Shown here piece after piece: positions 5,715 through 12,005 of a stretch of 12,005 bases of DNA. Origin of the DNA: Desulfobulbus sp. (GTDB lineage Bacteria; Desulfobacterota; Desulfobulbia; Desulfobulbales; Desulfobulbaceae); the NCBI GenBank assembly GCA_028684915.1, contig JAQUEZ010000184.1, positions 1-12,005 on the forward strand. Reading direction: 5' to 3'. How positions within the stretch are numbered: position 1 is the first letter of the stretch; the number at the start of each line of letters is the position of its first letter. Under the pieces are notes generated by a model. The model was not told the origin of the DNA. It saw nothing but the letters and a program-made list of their open reading frames with translations, and made no database searches. Position numbers and translations under genes: made by a program.

Positions 5715-7961
5715 TTAGAAGCCCTTAAAGGGGTTCGGGCCCATTCCAATGATCTCATCAACAAACTCATTGATGATATCAGGGACTTTGTCGTAATCGG
5801 AAATGGCAATTTCACGAACGCCGCAACGCTCAGGCTCAAGGCCAAGAGAGCCGAGGGTCTCACCGATGTTTTCCATACGGCGATTGGCGATCTCAGAACC
5901 TTTGACAAAGTGGCACTGGTAATCGTCACCGTATTTACATCCGAGTAATAGCGCACCGTCCATACCGGAGGACATCGCGTCCTTGATCCAAACCATGTTC
6001 ACCGAACCGAGGCAGCGAACCGGAATGAAGCGTACGAGCCGGTTGATCTTATTGCGATGCATACCCGACATATCGATTGCCGGATAAGCGTCGTTCTCGC
6101 AGACAAAGACAGCAACACGCAGTTTGTCCTCATCATCATCGGGAACTTCGATGGCTTTAACCATCGAACCGATCATATCAACGCTATAGTCGGCAAAGTT
6201 GATGATACGCTCAGGACAAGCACCCATACAGGTACCGCAACGACGGCAACGAGTTGGGTTGGGCAGCGGTGTGCCCTTCTCGTCATCATCCAGAGCACCG
6301 AACGGACATTCTTCTGTACACCGTTTACACTGAGTACAACGGGAGAAGAAGAAATCCGGATAGGTTTGATCACCAGAACGAGGATGAACCGCAACACCAC
6401 GGTTGGCAGATTCGATACATTGAATGGCCTTCAGCGCTGCTCCGGTGGCATCATCAATGGTCTCTTCCATGGTCTCAGCTTTACGTACCCCACCACAGGT
6501 GTAGACACCTGTACGGCGAGTCTCGTACGGGAAGCAGATGAAGTGCGAGTCGGCATAGCCATCAAACAGATCGAGATCCAAGAAAGCCGGGCCCTGACGA
6601 TACGCCAAGTTAATGGTATTAGCGTCGGCAGTGGTGGGAACCATGCCTGCAGCCAAAACAACCATATCGACTTCCAACTCAAGATCATCGCCTAAAAGGG
6701 TGTTCTCAGCCTGAACAACCAGTCCGTTTCCAGCAGCAGATACCTGGGTAACGGAAGCTTTGGTCATGAATACGCCATCCTGATTCTGCATACCTTTGTA
6801 AAACAACTCGGTATTACCGGGGGTACGCATGTGCTGATAAAGGATATACGCCTGACCTTCTGGATTATCTTCAACAACATAGTTGGCCTGTTTCAAGGCA
6901 ACCATAGAAGTGACCGAGTTACAATACGGGAAGTCCTGGTCGTTGTCTTTGCCACCTGGGCTCTGAATAAAGGCGACTTTTGCCGGAACCTTACCGTTTT
7001 TGGCCAGTTTCTCGAACTCGGCATTGGTAACAACGTTGCTCAGTTTACCATATCCCAGATGTTCGTACTCGGATACATCGGCCGGCTTCCAACCGGTGGC
7101 AAGAACAACAGCCCCGAAGATCTCGCCTTCCGGGTTCATTACTGTATATTTTTGCAAACCTTTGTTGGGGTCGGTAATCTCGCCCTTGTTTATCAGGTCC
7201 TGTTGGTCGGCTGTAACCTTGGCGGGAGCATCCCACTCTGTGGTGGCACCGGCTGCTTTAAAAGTAACATTGAACTTGCCGGGAGCCCCTGCGATACGGG
7301 CCACTTCACAGCTGGTTTTGACAGTAATTTTACTGTCACCCTGTACACCGGCGACCATATCATTGATGGTCGGGTTCTCAAGGGCATCGTAAGGAAAGGC
7401 GGTGGGGAACATTTTCCGCCAACCAAGAGCCTTGCCACCAAGTTGTGCCTCTTTCTCAACCAGGGTCACTTCATATCCGGCTTTGGCAGCCTCTTTGGCC
7501 GCAGTCAAACCGGCAATACCACCACCCATAACCAAAATCTTCTTATTGGTAGTATCAAGCAGATAAGGGCTAGGCAGCTCGGTTTTCTGAGCGCGGGTAA
7601 CAGCCATGCGAACATAGTCGGTACCCATTTCCTGGAGGTAATCGTCAACACTGCCGTCATCTTTCAACGACCCAGTCCAGGCAACATGCTCACGCAAGTT
7701 ACCGCGAACGGTGATGGTTTCTTCGCCGAAGTTGAATTCCTGCTGCATGACACGGGGAGAGCAGGCACAGACAACGATGGTGTTGACACCAGCTGATTTA
7801 ATATCACTTTCGATAAATGCGCGGCCATCTGCTCCACACAGACAAGCATGCTCTTTCATCTCGATGCCGCTATCAGAAGCAGCATCTTTCAGGCCATCTA
7901 CATCGAGCACCTCGCCGATGCCACAACCAGTACAGAGATAAGCACCATATACTTTCTTCAT
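5715..7961 (-). CDS. qmoB: Quinone-interacting membrane-bound oxidoreductase subunit QmoB (HdrA-like with MvhD-like C-terminus)
   Basis: QmoB is a soluble flavoprotein/iron-sulfur subunit of QmoABC. The 748-residue protein has several parts in order. An N-terminal HdrA-type region carries cysteines at 10, 13, 40, 42, 65 and 67. An FAD-binding Rossmann region has GGGIAGLTAAKEA at 146-158, and a second FAD segment includes VVLAAGM at 434-440. Two [4Fe-4S] motifs follow, with cysteines 542, 545, 548, 552 and 572, 575, 578, 582. The C-terminal domain (about 612-740) resembles MvhD/FlpD, with cysteines 621, 650, 675 and 683. That domain in other complexes passes electrons between a hydrogenase or dehydrogenase and Hdr. 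The ribosome binding site AGGAGG overlaps the qmoA stop codon, so translation of the two genes is coupled. Length and domain order are typical of QmoB. Confidence 0.96.
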   Translation of the reverse strand: MKKVYGAYLCTGCGIGEVLDVDGLKDAASDSGIEMKEHACLCGADGRAFIESDIKSAGVNTIVVCACSPRVMQQEFNFGEETITVRGNLREHVAWTGSLKDDGSVDDYLQEMGTDYVRMAVTRAQKTELPSPYLLDTTNKKILVMGGGIAGLTAAKEAAKAGYEVTLVEKEAQLGGKALGWRKMFPTAFPYDALENPTINDMVAGVQGDSKITVKTSCEVARIAGAPGKFNVTFKAAGATTEWDAPAKVTADQQDLINKGEITDPNKGLQKYTVMNPEGEIFGAVVLATGWKPADVSEYEHLGYGKLSNVVTNAEFEKLAKNGKVPAKVAFIQSPGGKDNDQDFPYCNSVTSMVALKQANYVVEDNPEGQAYILYQHMRTPGNTELFYKGMQNQDGVFMTKASVTQVSAAGNGLVVQAENTLLGDDLELEVDMVVLAAGMVPTTADANTINLAYRQGPAFLDLDLFDGYADSHFICFPYETRRTGVYTCGGVRKAETMEETIDDATGAALKAIQCIESANRGVAVHPRSGDQTYPDFFFSRCTQCKRCTEECPFGALDDDEKGTPLPNPTRCRRCGTCMGACPERIINFADYSVDMIGSMVKAIEVPDDDEDKLRVAVFVCENDAYPAIDMSGMHRNKINRLVRFIPVRCLGSVNMVWIKDAMSSGMDGALLLGCKYGDDYQCHFVKGSEIANRRMENIGETLGSLGLEPERCGVREIAISDYDKVPDIINEFVDEIIGMGPNPFKGF

Positions 7962-7972
7962 GAGTGTTCCTC

Positions 7973-9226
7973 CTACCGTCCGATCTGAATGGCTTTGAGT
8001 GCGGCTGCAGTGGAGGATTGTCCACTGGAATATACATCAACGGCGGATTTGGCGCAGCCTGCTGCGATCATACCTTTCTCAATATCGGTTACTACAAATC
8101 CATTACCGTCCATGGTCACCCCAAGAGCTTTACCCTGCTCACCGAGGGCCGGCTCCATGCCGGTGGCCAATACACAGAGATCTACCTTCTGATGTACTTT
8201 TGCACCCGTCAGTGCGTTCTCGGCCAGAACCGTCACTCCACCATCACGCTCGGCAGCGATATCCGCCACTTTGCCTTTAATGAAGATCGTATTGGGATCA
8301 GCCATGAATTTTTCACGGAAATGCTCATATTTTCCAGGAGTACGCAGATCAATGTAGAACACATAGATCTTGGCTTCCGGATACTGGCTGCGGATGTAAG
8401 AAATCTGTTTGAAGGTCGCCATGCAGCAGATGTAAGAGCAGTGATGCAGGTGGTTTTCATCACGCGATCCGGCACATTGGACAAAGGCAAAGGATTCAGG
8501 TTCTTTGCTGTCACCAGGACGTACGATTTTACCCTTGGTCGGTCCGTTGGGAGCGGCAAGGCGCTCCATCATCATGTTGGTGATGATAGCGGATGAAGAG
8601 GTGTAATTTAGATTGGTAATTTTGTTGGCATCATACGGATTCCAACCGGTGGACCAGATGATGGAACTGACCTTCAGAGTGAAGGTTTTGGGTTGCATAT
8701 CCAACTCAACGGCATTGTACTTACACGCGCCCTTGACAGCGTCGAGGCATGCAGCTGAACAGGCTTCTTTCTTCAGCACATAGCGGCGCGGAAAGGCCAT
8801 CTCGTGGGGCAGATAGGCTGCTTTGGTTTTCCCCATGCCAAAGTTAAAATCATCGTCAATCTCGTCGGTGCACGCTTGGGCGCAATCGCCACAGGCTGTA
8901 CAGTTAGAATTGATGTAACGAGGAGCAGTCTCAAGCTGAACTTCAAAATTTCCAGGCCCGCCGCTGATAGATTTAACGGTGGTCAAGGTGTAGGTTCTGA
9001 TCTTACGGTTGTCCTTGATGCGCTTGAAGTTGATCTCAAGTCCACATGTCGGGGGACAAAGCTTGGGGAAATACTGATTAAGTTGTGCTACCCGTCCACC
9101 AAAGTAGGCGTTTTTCTCGATCAGAAAAACATCGTTACCCACCTCAGCTGCTTCGAGCGCTGCGGTCAGACCACTGATACCGCCGCCAACAACCAGTACC
9201 GCACCATTGCCTGCAGTGTCACTCAT
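7973..9226 (-). CDS. qmoA: Quinone-interacting membrane-bound oxidoreductase subunit QmoA (HdrA-like flavoprotein)
   Basis: QmoA is the smaller HdrA-like flavoprotein of QmoABC in the cytoplasm and is thought to contact AprBA. The 417-residue protein starts with the FAD-binding motif VVGGGISGLTAALEA at 12-26. A HdrA-type segment follows with KLCPPTCGLE at 55-64. A cysteine cluster has residues 109, 112, 115 and 119 (CTACGDCAQAC), with further cysteines at 156, 160 and 168. A central VQCAGSRD (249-256) and HHCSYICCMATFKQ (261-274) are HdrA-family signatures, and the C-terminal FAD motif includes CVLATGM at 351-357. The ATG has GGAGG about 7 nt upstream. It is separated from aprA by 182 nt holding a terminator, and is directly followed by qmoB after 11 nt. 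Confidence 0.96.
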   Translation of the reverse strand: MSDTAGNGAVLVVGGGISGLTAALEAAEVGNDVFLIEKNAYFGGRVAQLNQYFPKLCPPTCGLEINFKRIKDNRKIRTYTLTTVKSISGGPGNFEVQLETAPRYINSNCTACGDCAQACTDEIDDDFNFGMGKTKAAYLPHEMAFPRRYVLKKEACSAACLDAVKGACKYNAVELDMQPKTFTLKVSSIIWSTGWNPYDANKITNLNYTSSSAIITNMMMERLAAPNGPTKGKIVRPGDSKEPESFAFVQCAGSRDENHLHHCSYICCMATFKQISYIRSQYPEAKIYVFYIDLRTPGKYEHFREKFMADPNTIFIKGKVADIAAERDGGVTVLAENALTGAKVHQKVDLCVLATGMEPALGEQGKALGVTMDGNGFVVTDIEKGMIAAGCAKSAVDVYSSGQSSTAAALKAIQIGR

Positions 9227-9341
9227 GCCAAACCTCCATAACTGCTGGTATTGATGAAAGGTGATTTCTGGTTCAATTGATACGAAATGAGAAAAATTAC
9301 TTCATCTTTCGAATCAACTCAAACAAAATCACCGCCGATAC
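9227..9341 (-). other. Leader region of qmoABC, no convincing promoter seen
   Basis: These 115 nt lie between the terminator after aprA and the qmoA start. The region is AT-rich, and I looked for -35/-10 pairs on the minus strand without finding a good match at 16-18 nt spacing. An 8-bp inverted repeat (GGTGATTT at 9260-9267 and AAATCACC at 9326-9333, 58 nt apart) may be chance. If the terminator is efficient, a promoter must lie here, perhaps one that needs an activator or a different sigma factor. If it is leaky, qmoABC is expressed by read-through from aprBA. Confidence 0.35.
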
Positions 9342-9382
9342 AAAAAATCTCCAGACTCCGCTAAGGGAGTCTGGAGATTTTT
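9342..9382. terminator. Strong, probably bidirectional, intrinsic terminator between aprA and qmoA
   Basis: A perfect 17-bp stem (9343-9359 with 9366-9382) closes a 6-nt loop and starts about 26 nt after the aprA stop codon. The outer part of the stem is A/T, so a T run follows the GC-rich core in either direction (six T on the minus strand, 9342-9347). For the minus strand this is a textbook terminator for aprBA. Confidence 0.9.
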
Positions 9383-9408
9383 CTTAGACAGTCAATGTCT
9401 TTTCGAGA

Positions 9409-11424
9409 TCAGATCCAAGGAGTGGTCTCGATGATATTGATGCACGGTACCTTCTCGCACTTCCACTCGGAGGTCTTCGGATCGAAGGTCGAGTTAACGA
9501 AGCACTTCCAGTTTTCCTCATCAACGGTCGGATAATCGGAACGATAGTAGAATCCAGGGTAACGAGACTCTTTACGGAACTCGATGTGACGAATGTGGGT
9601 CTCAACACACCAAATGCGGTGGTAGTTCTCCCAAGCGCGCATCAACTCGTGCAGATCGCCAGCAGCCATCTTCGCTGCATCCTCGCGCATCATCTGGAGA
9701 AGGTCCAGACAGATGTTGAGCAGTTTACCGGAGGTCATGTAGTAGGTTGCAACACCACCACCATACTCATCGGTGGCTTTCATCAGACGCATCATCATGC
9801 CGGAAGGCTTGATGTAGTTGGGGTTAACGTCGGTTGCGGTGGATGCATCCTTGAATTGCTCGTACAGCTTAACCGGTGCGTAGATTTCGTCAGCCAACTC
9901 TTGAGGAGTCTGAGACAGCTCAGGAGAGAAGTCAGCGTTGTCGCGGCAATATTTAACCATCTGTTTTGCACAGATACGACCCTCAGCATGGGATCCGGAA
10001 GAGAACTTATGTCCGGAAGCGCCAACGCCGTCACCTGCGGTGAACAGACCGTTAACAGTGGTCATACGGTTGTAGCCCCATTTGTACTGATGCGAACGAG
10101 GTCCGTCAACTGCAGGAACCCAGTCTTCCATCGGTCCAGAGGTCCAGATACCGCAACAACCGGAATGCGATCCCAGCATGTAGGGTTCGGTCGGCATGAT
10201 CTCGGAACCGACTTTCTCCGGCTCGATGTTGGCACCAGCCCACAGGCCAGCCTGACCAACCGACATATCAAGGAAATCTTCCCAAGCTTCGGACTCAAGG
10301 TGTTTCCAGAACTTCTTCACCTCTTTCTCGTCCTTACCCGCAGCACGCTGGTTATCGAGGAAAGCGTTCAGAGCAACCTCGGTAGCCATGTAGATCGGGC
10401 CACGACCAGCTTTCAGCTCGTTGAGCATCAAGTGGTTACGCAGACAGGTGGGGGTAACTGCAGACGCGCCGTAAGGCATGAACTGTGCAAGTTCATCTTT
10501 AACTGCATCGGTGTTGGCATAGAACTCGCCCAAACCGTTCTGAACTTTGGCCTTGAACAAAAGGAACCATGCGCCAACCGGGCCGTAACCGTCTTTGAAA
10601 CGTGCCGGTGTGAAGCGGTTTTCCATCATGGTCAGGGTTGCGCCAACCTGTGCACACATGGTGTAGGTGGAACCAGCGTTCCATACCGGGTACCATGCAC
10701 GACCTTTACCTTCACCGGTGGACCGGGGACGGAAAATGTTAACTGCACCACCACAAGCTACGAGAGCAGCTTTGCATTTGAAAACGTGAACTTTGTTCTC
10801 ACGGGTAGAGAAACCAACAGCACCGGCAATGGTGTTGTCTTTGTTCTTGTCAAGCAGCATCTTAACGATGAAGACACGCTCCATGACGTTCTCTTCGCCC
10901 AGTGCTTTCTTTGCAGGTTCAGCAACGATACACTTGTAGGACTCGCCGTTGATCATGATCTGCCATTTACCGGTACGTACCGGGGTACCACCCTCACGCA
11001 GGGTTTTGGCAGGCTTGGCGCCGTCAAGGTTCTCACCAGCTTCGTTTTTCTTCCAAACCGGCAGACCCCACTCCTCAAACAGCTTAACAGACTCATCTAC
11101 GTGACGACCGAGGTCATAGATCAAGTCCTCACGAACAACGCCCATCAGGTCGTTACGTACCATCTTGACGTAATCTTCGATGGCGTTCTCACCGATGTAG
11201 GTGTTGATGGCGGACAGACCCTGAGCAACAGCACCGGAGCGCTCCATGGAAGCCTTGTCACAAAGGATGATTTTCATTCCTTCGGGGGCCCATTTTTTGA
11301 TCTCAAAAGCGGTTCCGCAAGCAGCCATACCACCGCCAACGATCAGGATATCACAGCTATGCTCAACGATTTCCGGATTGACAACGGCGGCCAGCTCGCC
11401 TTTCGGCTTATTAGGTAATGCCAT
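9409..11424 (-). CDS. aprA: Dissimilatory adenylylsulfate (APS) reductase, alpha subunit AprA
   Basis: AprA is the FAD-containing catalytic subunit of APS reductase, which interconverts APS and sulfite plus AMP in the cytoplasm. The 671-residue protein has the usual length. The FAD-binding start is VGGGMAACGTAFE at 29-41, followed by SMERSGAVAQGLSAINTYIG at 59-78. The ENRFTPARFKDGYGPVGAW block at 268-286 contains the arginine region known as active site in the Archaeoglobus enzyme, and SHSGCCGIWTSGP at 419-431 holds the matching catalytic histidine region. FTAGDGVGASGHKFSSGSHA at 461-480 closes the FAD domain, and a helical C-terminal domain follows. GAGGAG lies upstream of the ATG. It follows aprB after 67 nt. 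Whether the enzyme runs reductively or oxidatively in this organism cannot be told from this gene alone. Confidence 0.99.
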   Translation of the reverse strand: MALPNKPKGELAAVVNPEIVEHSCDILIVGGGMAACGTAFEIKKWAPEGMKIILCDKASMERSGAVAQGLSAINTYIGENAIEDYVKMVRNDLMGVVREDLIYDLGRHVDESVKLFEEWGLPVWKKNEAGENLDGAKPAKTLREGGTPVRTGKWQIMINGESYKCIVAEPAKKALGEENVMERVFIVKMLLDKNKDNTIAGAVGFSTRENKVHVFKCKAALVACGGAVNIFRPRSTGEGKGRAWYPVWNAGSTYTMCAQVGATLTMMENRFTPARFKDGYGPVGAWFLLFKAKVQNGLGEFYANTDAVKDELAQFMPYGASAVTPTCLRNHLMLNELKAGRGPIYMATEVALNAFLDNQRAAGKDEKEVKKFWKHLESEAWEDFLDMSVGQAGLWAGANIEPEKVGSEIMPTEPYMLGSHSGCCGIWTSGPMEDWVPAVDGPRSHQYKWGYNRMTTVNGLFTAGDGVGASGHKFSSGSHAEGRICAKQMVKYCRDNADFSPELSQTPQELADEIYAPVKLYEQFKDASTATDVNPNYIKPSGMMMRLMKATDEYGGGVATYYMTSGKLLNICLDLLQMMREDAAKMAAGDLHELMRAWENYHRIWCVETHIRHIEFRKESRYPGFYYRSDYPTVDEENWKCFVNSTFDPKTSEWKCEKVPCINIIETTPWI

Positions 11425-11491
11425 ATTCCTATCTCCTCAGAATTATTTTCAAAATAGAACTTTTTGTAATTCCCTGCATCCTAGCTGCCAA

Positions 11492-11917
11492 TTAGGCGAG
11501 CTTGGTGGGAGCCGGCAGATTGCCCTCAAGCAGCAAACACTCGTCATCCAGGTTCGCACCCTTCTGACCGGCATACTCATTGGCAGCACCCTCAGCGGTG
11601 GTCCGGATCGGGAACTTGAAGCGTTTTACGTTACCGTTACGAAATTTTACCGTCCACATAATGGAATCGGAAGAACGCATCGGATGAACCTGGCCGCCCA
11701 ACGGTACGAAGTCGTCATAACCGCGAACGAAGATAGCACCCTGCGGGCAAATCTTAACACAGGAATAGCACTCCCAACATGCATCCGGCTCCTGATTGTA
11801 TGCTCTCATAGCTTCAACATTGAGAACCATCAGATCGTTGGGGCAGATGTACATGCAGGCAGTCTTATCTCCGCCCTTGCAACCATCACATTTCGAAGGA
11901 TCTACGTAACTTGGCAT
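11492..11917 (-). CDS. aprB: Dissimilatory adenylylsulfate (APS) reductase, beta subunit AprB
   Basis: AprB is the ferredoxin-like subunit that carries electrons to the FAD of AprA. The 141-residue protein has two [4Fe-4S] motifs. Cysteines 10, 13, 21 and 25 form the first, with the wider C-x7-C spacing typical of AprB; cysteines 47, 50, 53 and 57 form the second. Trp48, between the second-cluster cysteines, matches a conserved position described near the electron path in the Archaeoglobus enzyme. From about 66 the chain becomes strand-rich, and the last 35 or so residues form a tail that in known structures wraps over AprA. The ATG has a strong GAGGAGGT upstream. It is the first apr gene in the window, and a promoter-like sequence lies just behind. 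Confidence 0.98.
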   Translation of the reverse strand: MPSYVDPSKCDGCKGGDKTACMYICPNDLMVLNVEAMRAYNQEPDACWECYSCVKICPQGAIFVRGYDDFVPLGGQVHPMRSSDSIMWTVKFRNGNVKRFKFPIRTTAEGAANEYAGQKGANLDDECLLLEGNLPAPTKLA

Positions 11918-11944
11918 TAAACTACCTCCTCACTTGGATTTTCC

Positions 11945-11972
11945 TTTATGGCGTCCGAAACTGGACTGCCAA
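11945..11972 (-). promoter_or_regulatory. Possible sigma70-like promoter of aprBA
   Basis: On the minus strand TTGGCA (11967-11972) and CATAAA (11945-11950) are 16 nt apart and match the consensus at 5 and 4 of 6 positions. A start point near 11938 would give a leader of about 20 nt with the aprB ribosome binding site inside. The spacer contains a small GTCC...GGAC repeat. The -10 box is weak, and stronger promoters may lie beyond the window. Confidence 0.35.
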
Positions 11973-11983
11973 TAACCTCTAGC

Positions 11984-11998
11984 TTCTTGCTTCAAGAA
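11984..11998. repeat. Small inverted repeat upstream of aprB
   Basis: TTCTTG and CAAGAA form a 6-bp stem with a 3-nt loop at the window edge, flanked by A-rich sequence on the plus-strand 3' side. It could be a short operator or part of a larger structure cut off by the window end. Nothing in the visible sequence decides which. Confidence 0.3.
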
Positions 11999-12005
11999 AA
12001 ACAAA

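Noticed and set aside
6831..7796. A 321-codon open frame on the plus strand opposite qmoB
   Set aside because: It is an antisense shadow of qmoB, with no domain, no convincing ribosome binding site and no neighbouring gene on that strand.
9260..9333. An 8-bp inverted repeat 58 nt apart upstream of qmoA, considered as a regulator site
   Set aside because: The spacing is too wide for a simple dimeric operator and too long for a stable hairpin. It is noted in the leader entry but not called as a site.
9586..11418. A 610-codon open frame on the plus strand opposite aprA
   Set aside because: It lies wholly within aprA, which has full-length homology features and a ribosome binding site. The predicted plus-strand protein is rich in His, Thr, Val and Cys in the pattern of an antisense frame and has no recognisable domain.
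11945..12005. A possible sat (ATP sulfurylase) end or terminator upstream of aprB
   Set aside because: sat often lies near aprBA, but the 88 nt upstream of aprB show no coding sequence and only a very short inverted repeat, so nothing can be called.

Overview
The window reads as part of the chromosome of a dissimilatory sulfate-reducing or sulfur-disproportionating bacterium of the Desulfobacterota, most like the Desulfobulbales in gene content. That placement rests on a complete aprBA-qmoABC set next to a bacterial-type translation operon, and on the general look of EF-Tu and the Qmo proteins. I could not run a phylogeny. Every gene I can support lies on the minus strand, so transcription runs from high to low coordinates.

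Region 1 (about 12005 to 4322) holds dissimilatory sulfur metabolism in the order aprB, aprA, qmoA, qmoB, qmoC. AprBA reduces adenosine-5'-phosphosulfate (APS) to sulfite plus AMP, or does the reverse. QmoABC is the membrane-bound, heterodisulfide-reductase-like complex that links the quinone pool to AprBA. A strong hairpin terminator lies between aprA and qmoA, a perfect 12-bp hairpin lies between qmoB and qmoC, and a strong terminator follows qmoC.

Region 2 (about 4300 to 1) begins with a sigma70-like promoter. It drives tRNA-Thr(UGU), tRNA-Tyr(GUA), tRNA-Gly(UCC), tRNA-Thr(GGU), tuf, rpmG, tRNA-Trp(CCA), secE, nusG, rplK and rplA. The first five genes have the same order and anticodons as the Escherichia coli thrU-tyrU-glyT-thrT-tufB operon. 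secE-nusG-rplK-rplA then normally continues into rplJ-rplL-rpoBC, which would lie outside the window below position 1.

The two regions are functionally separate but abut: about 70 nt hold the qmoC terminator and then the tRNA-tuf promoter. I found no mobile element, CRISPR array, phage gene or unknown protein-coding gene. The open reading frames on the plus strand are explained as shadows of the minus-strand genes. The unexplained signals are intergenic: a 21-bp near-perfect inverted repeat between two tRNA genes, the hairpins that divide the apr-qmo cluster, and paired hairpins after tuf. I do not see an undescribed protein system here.
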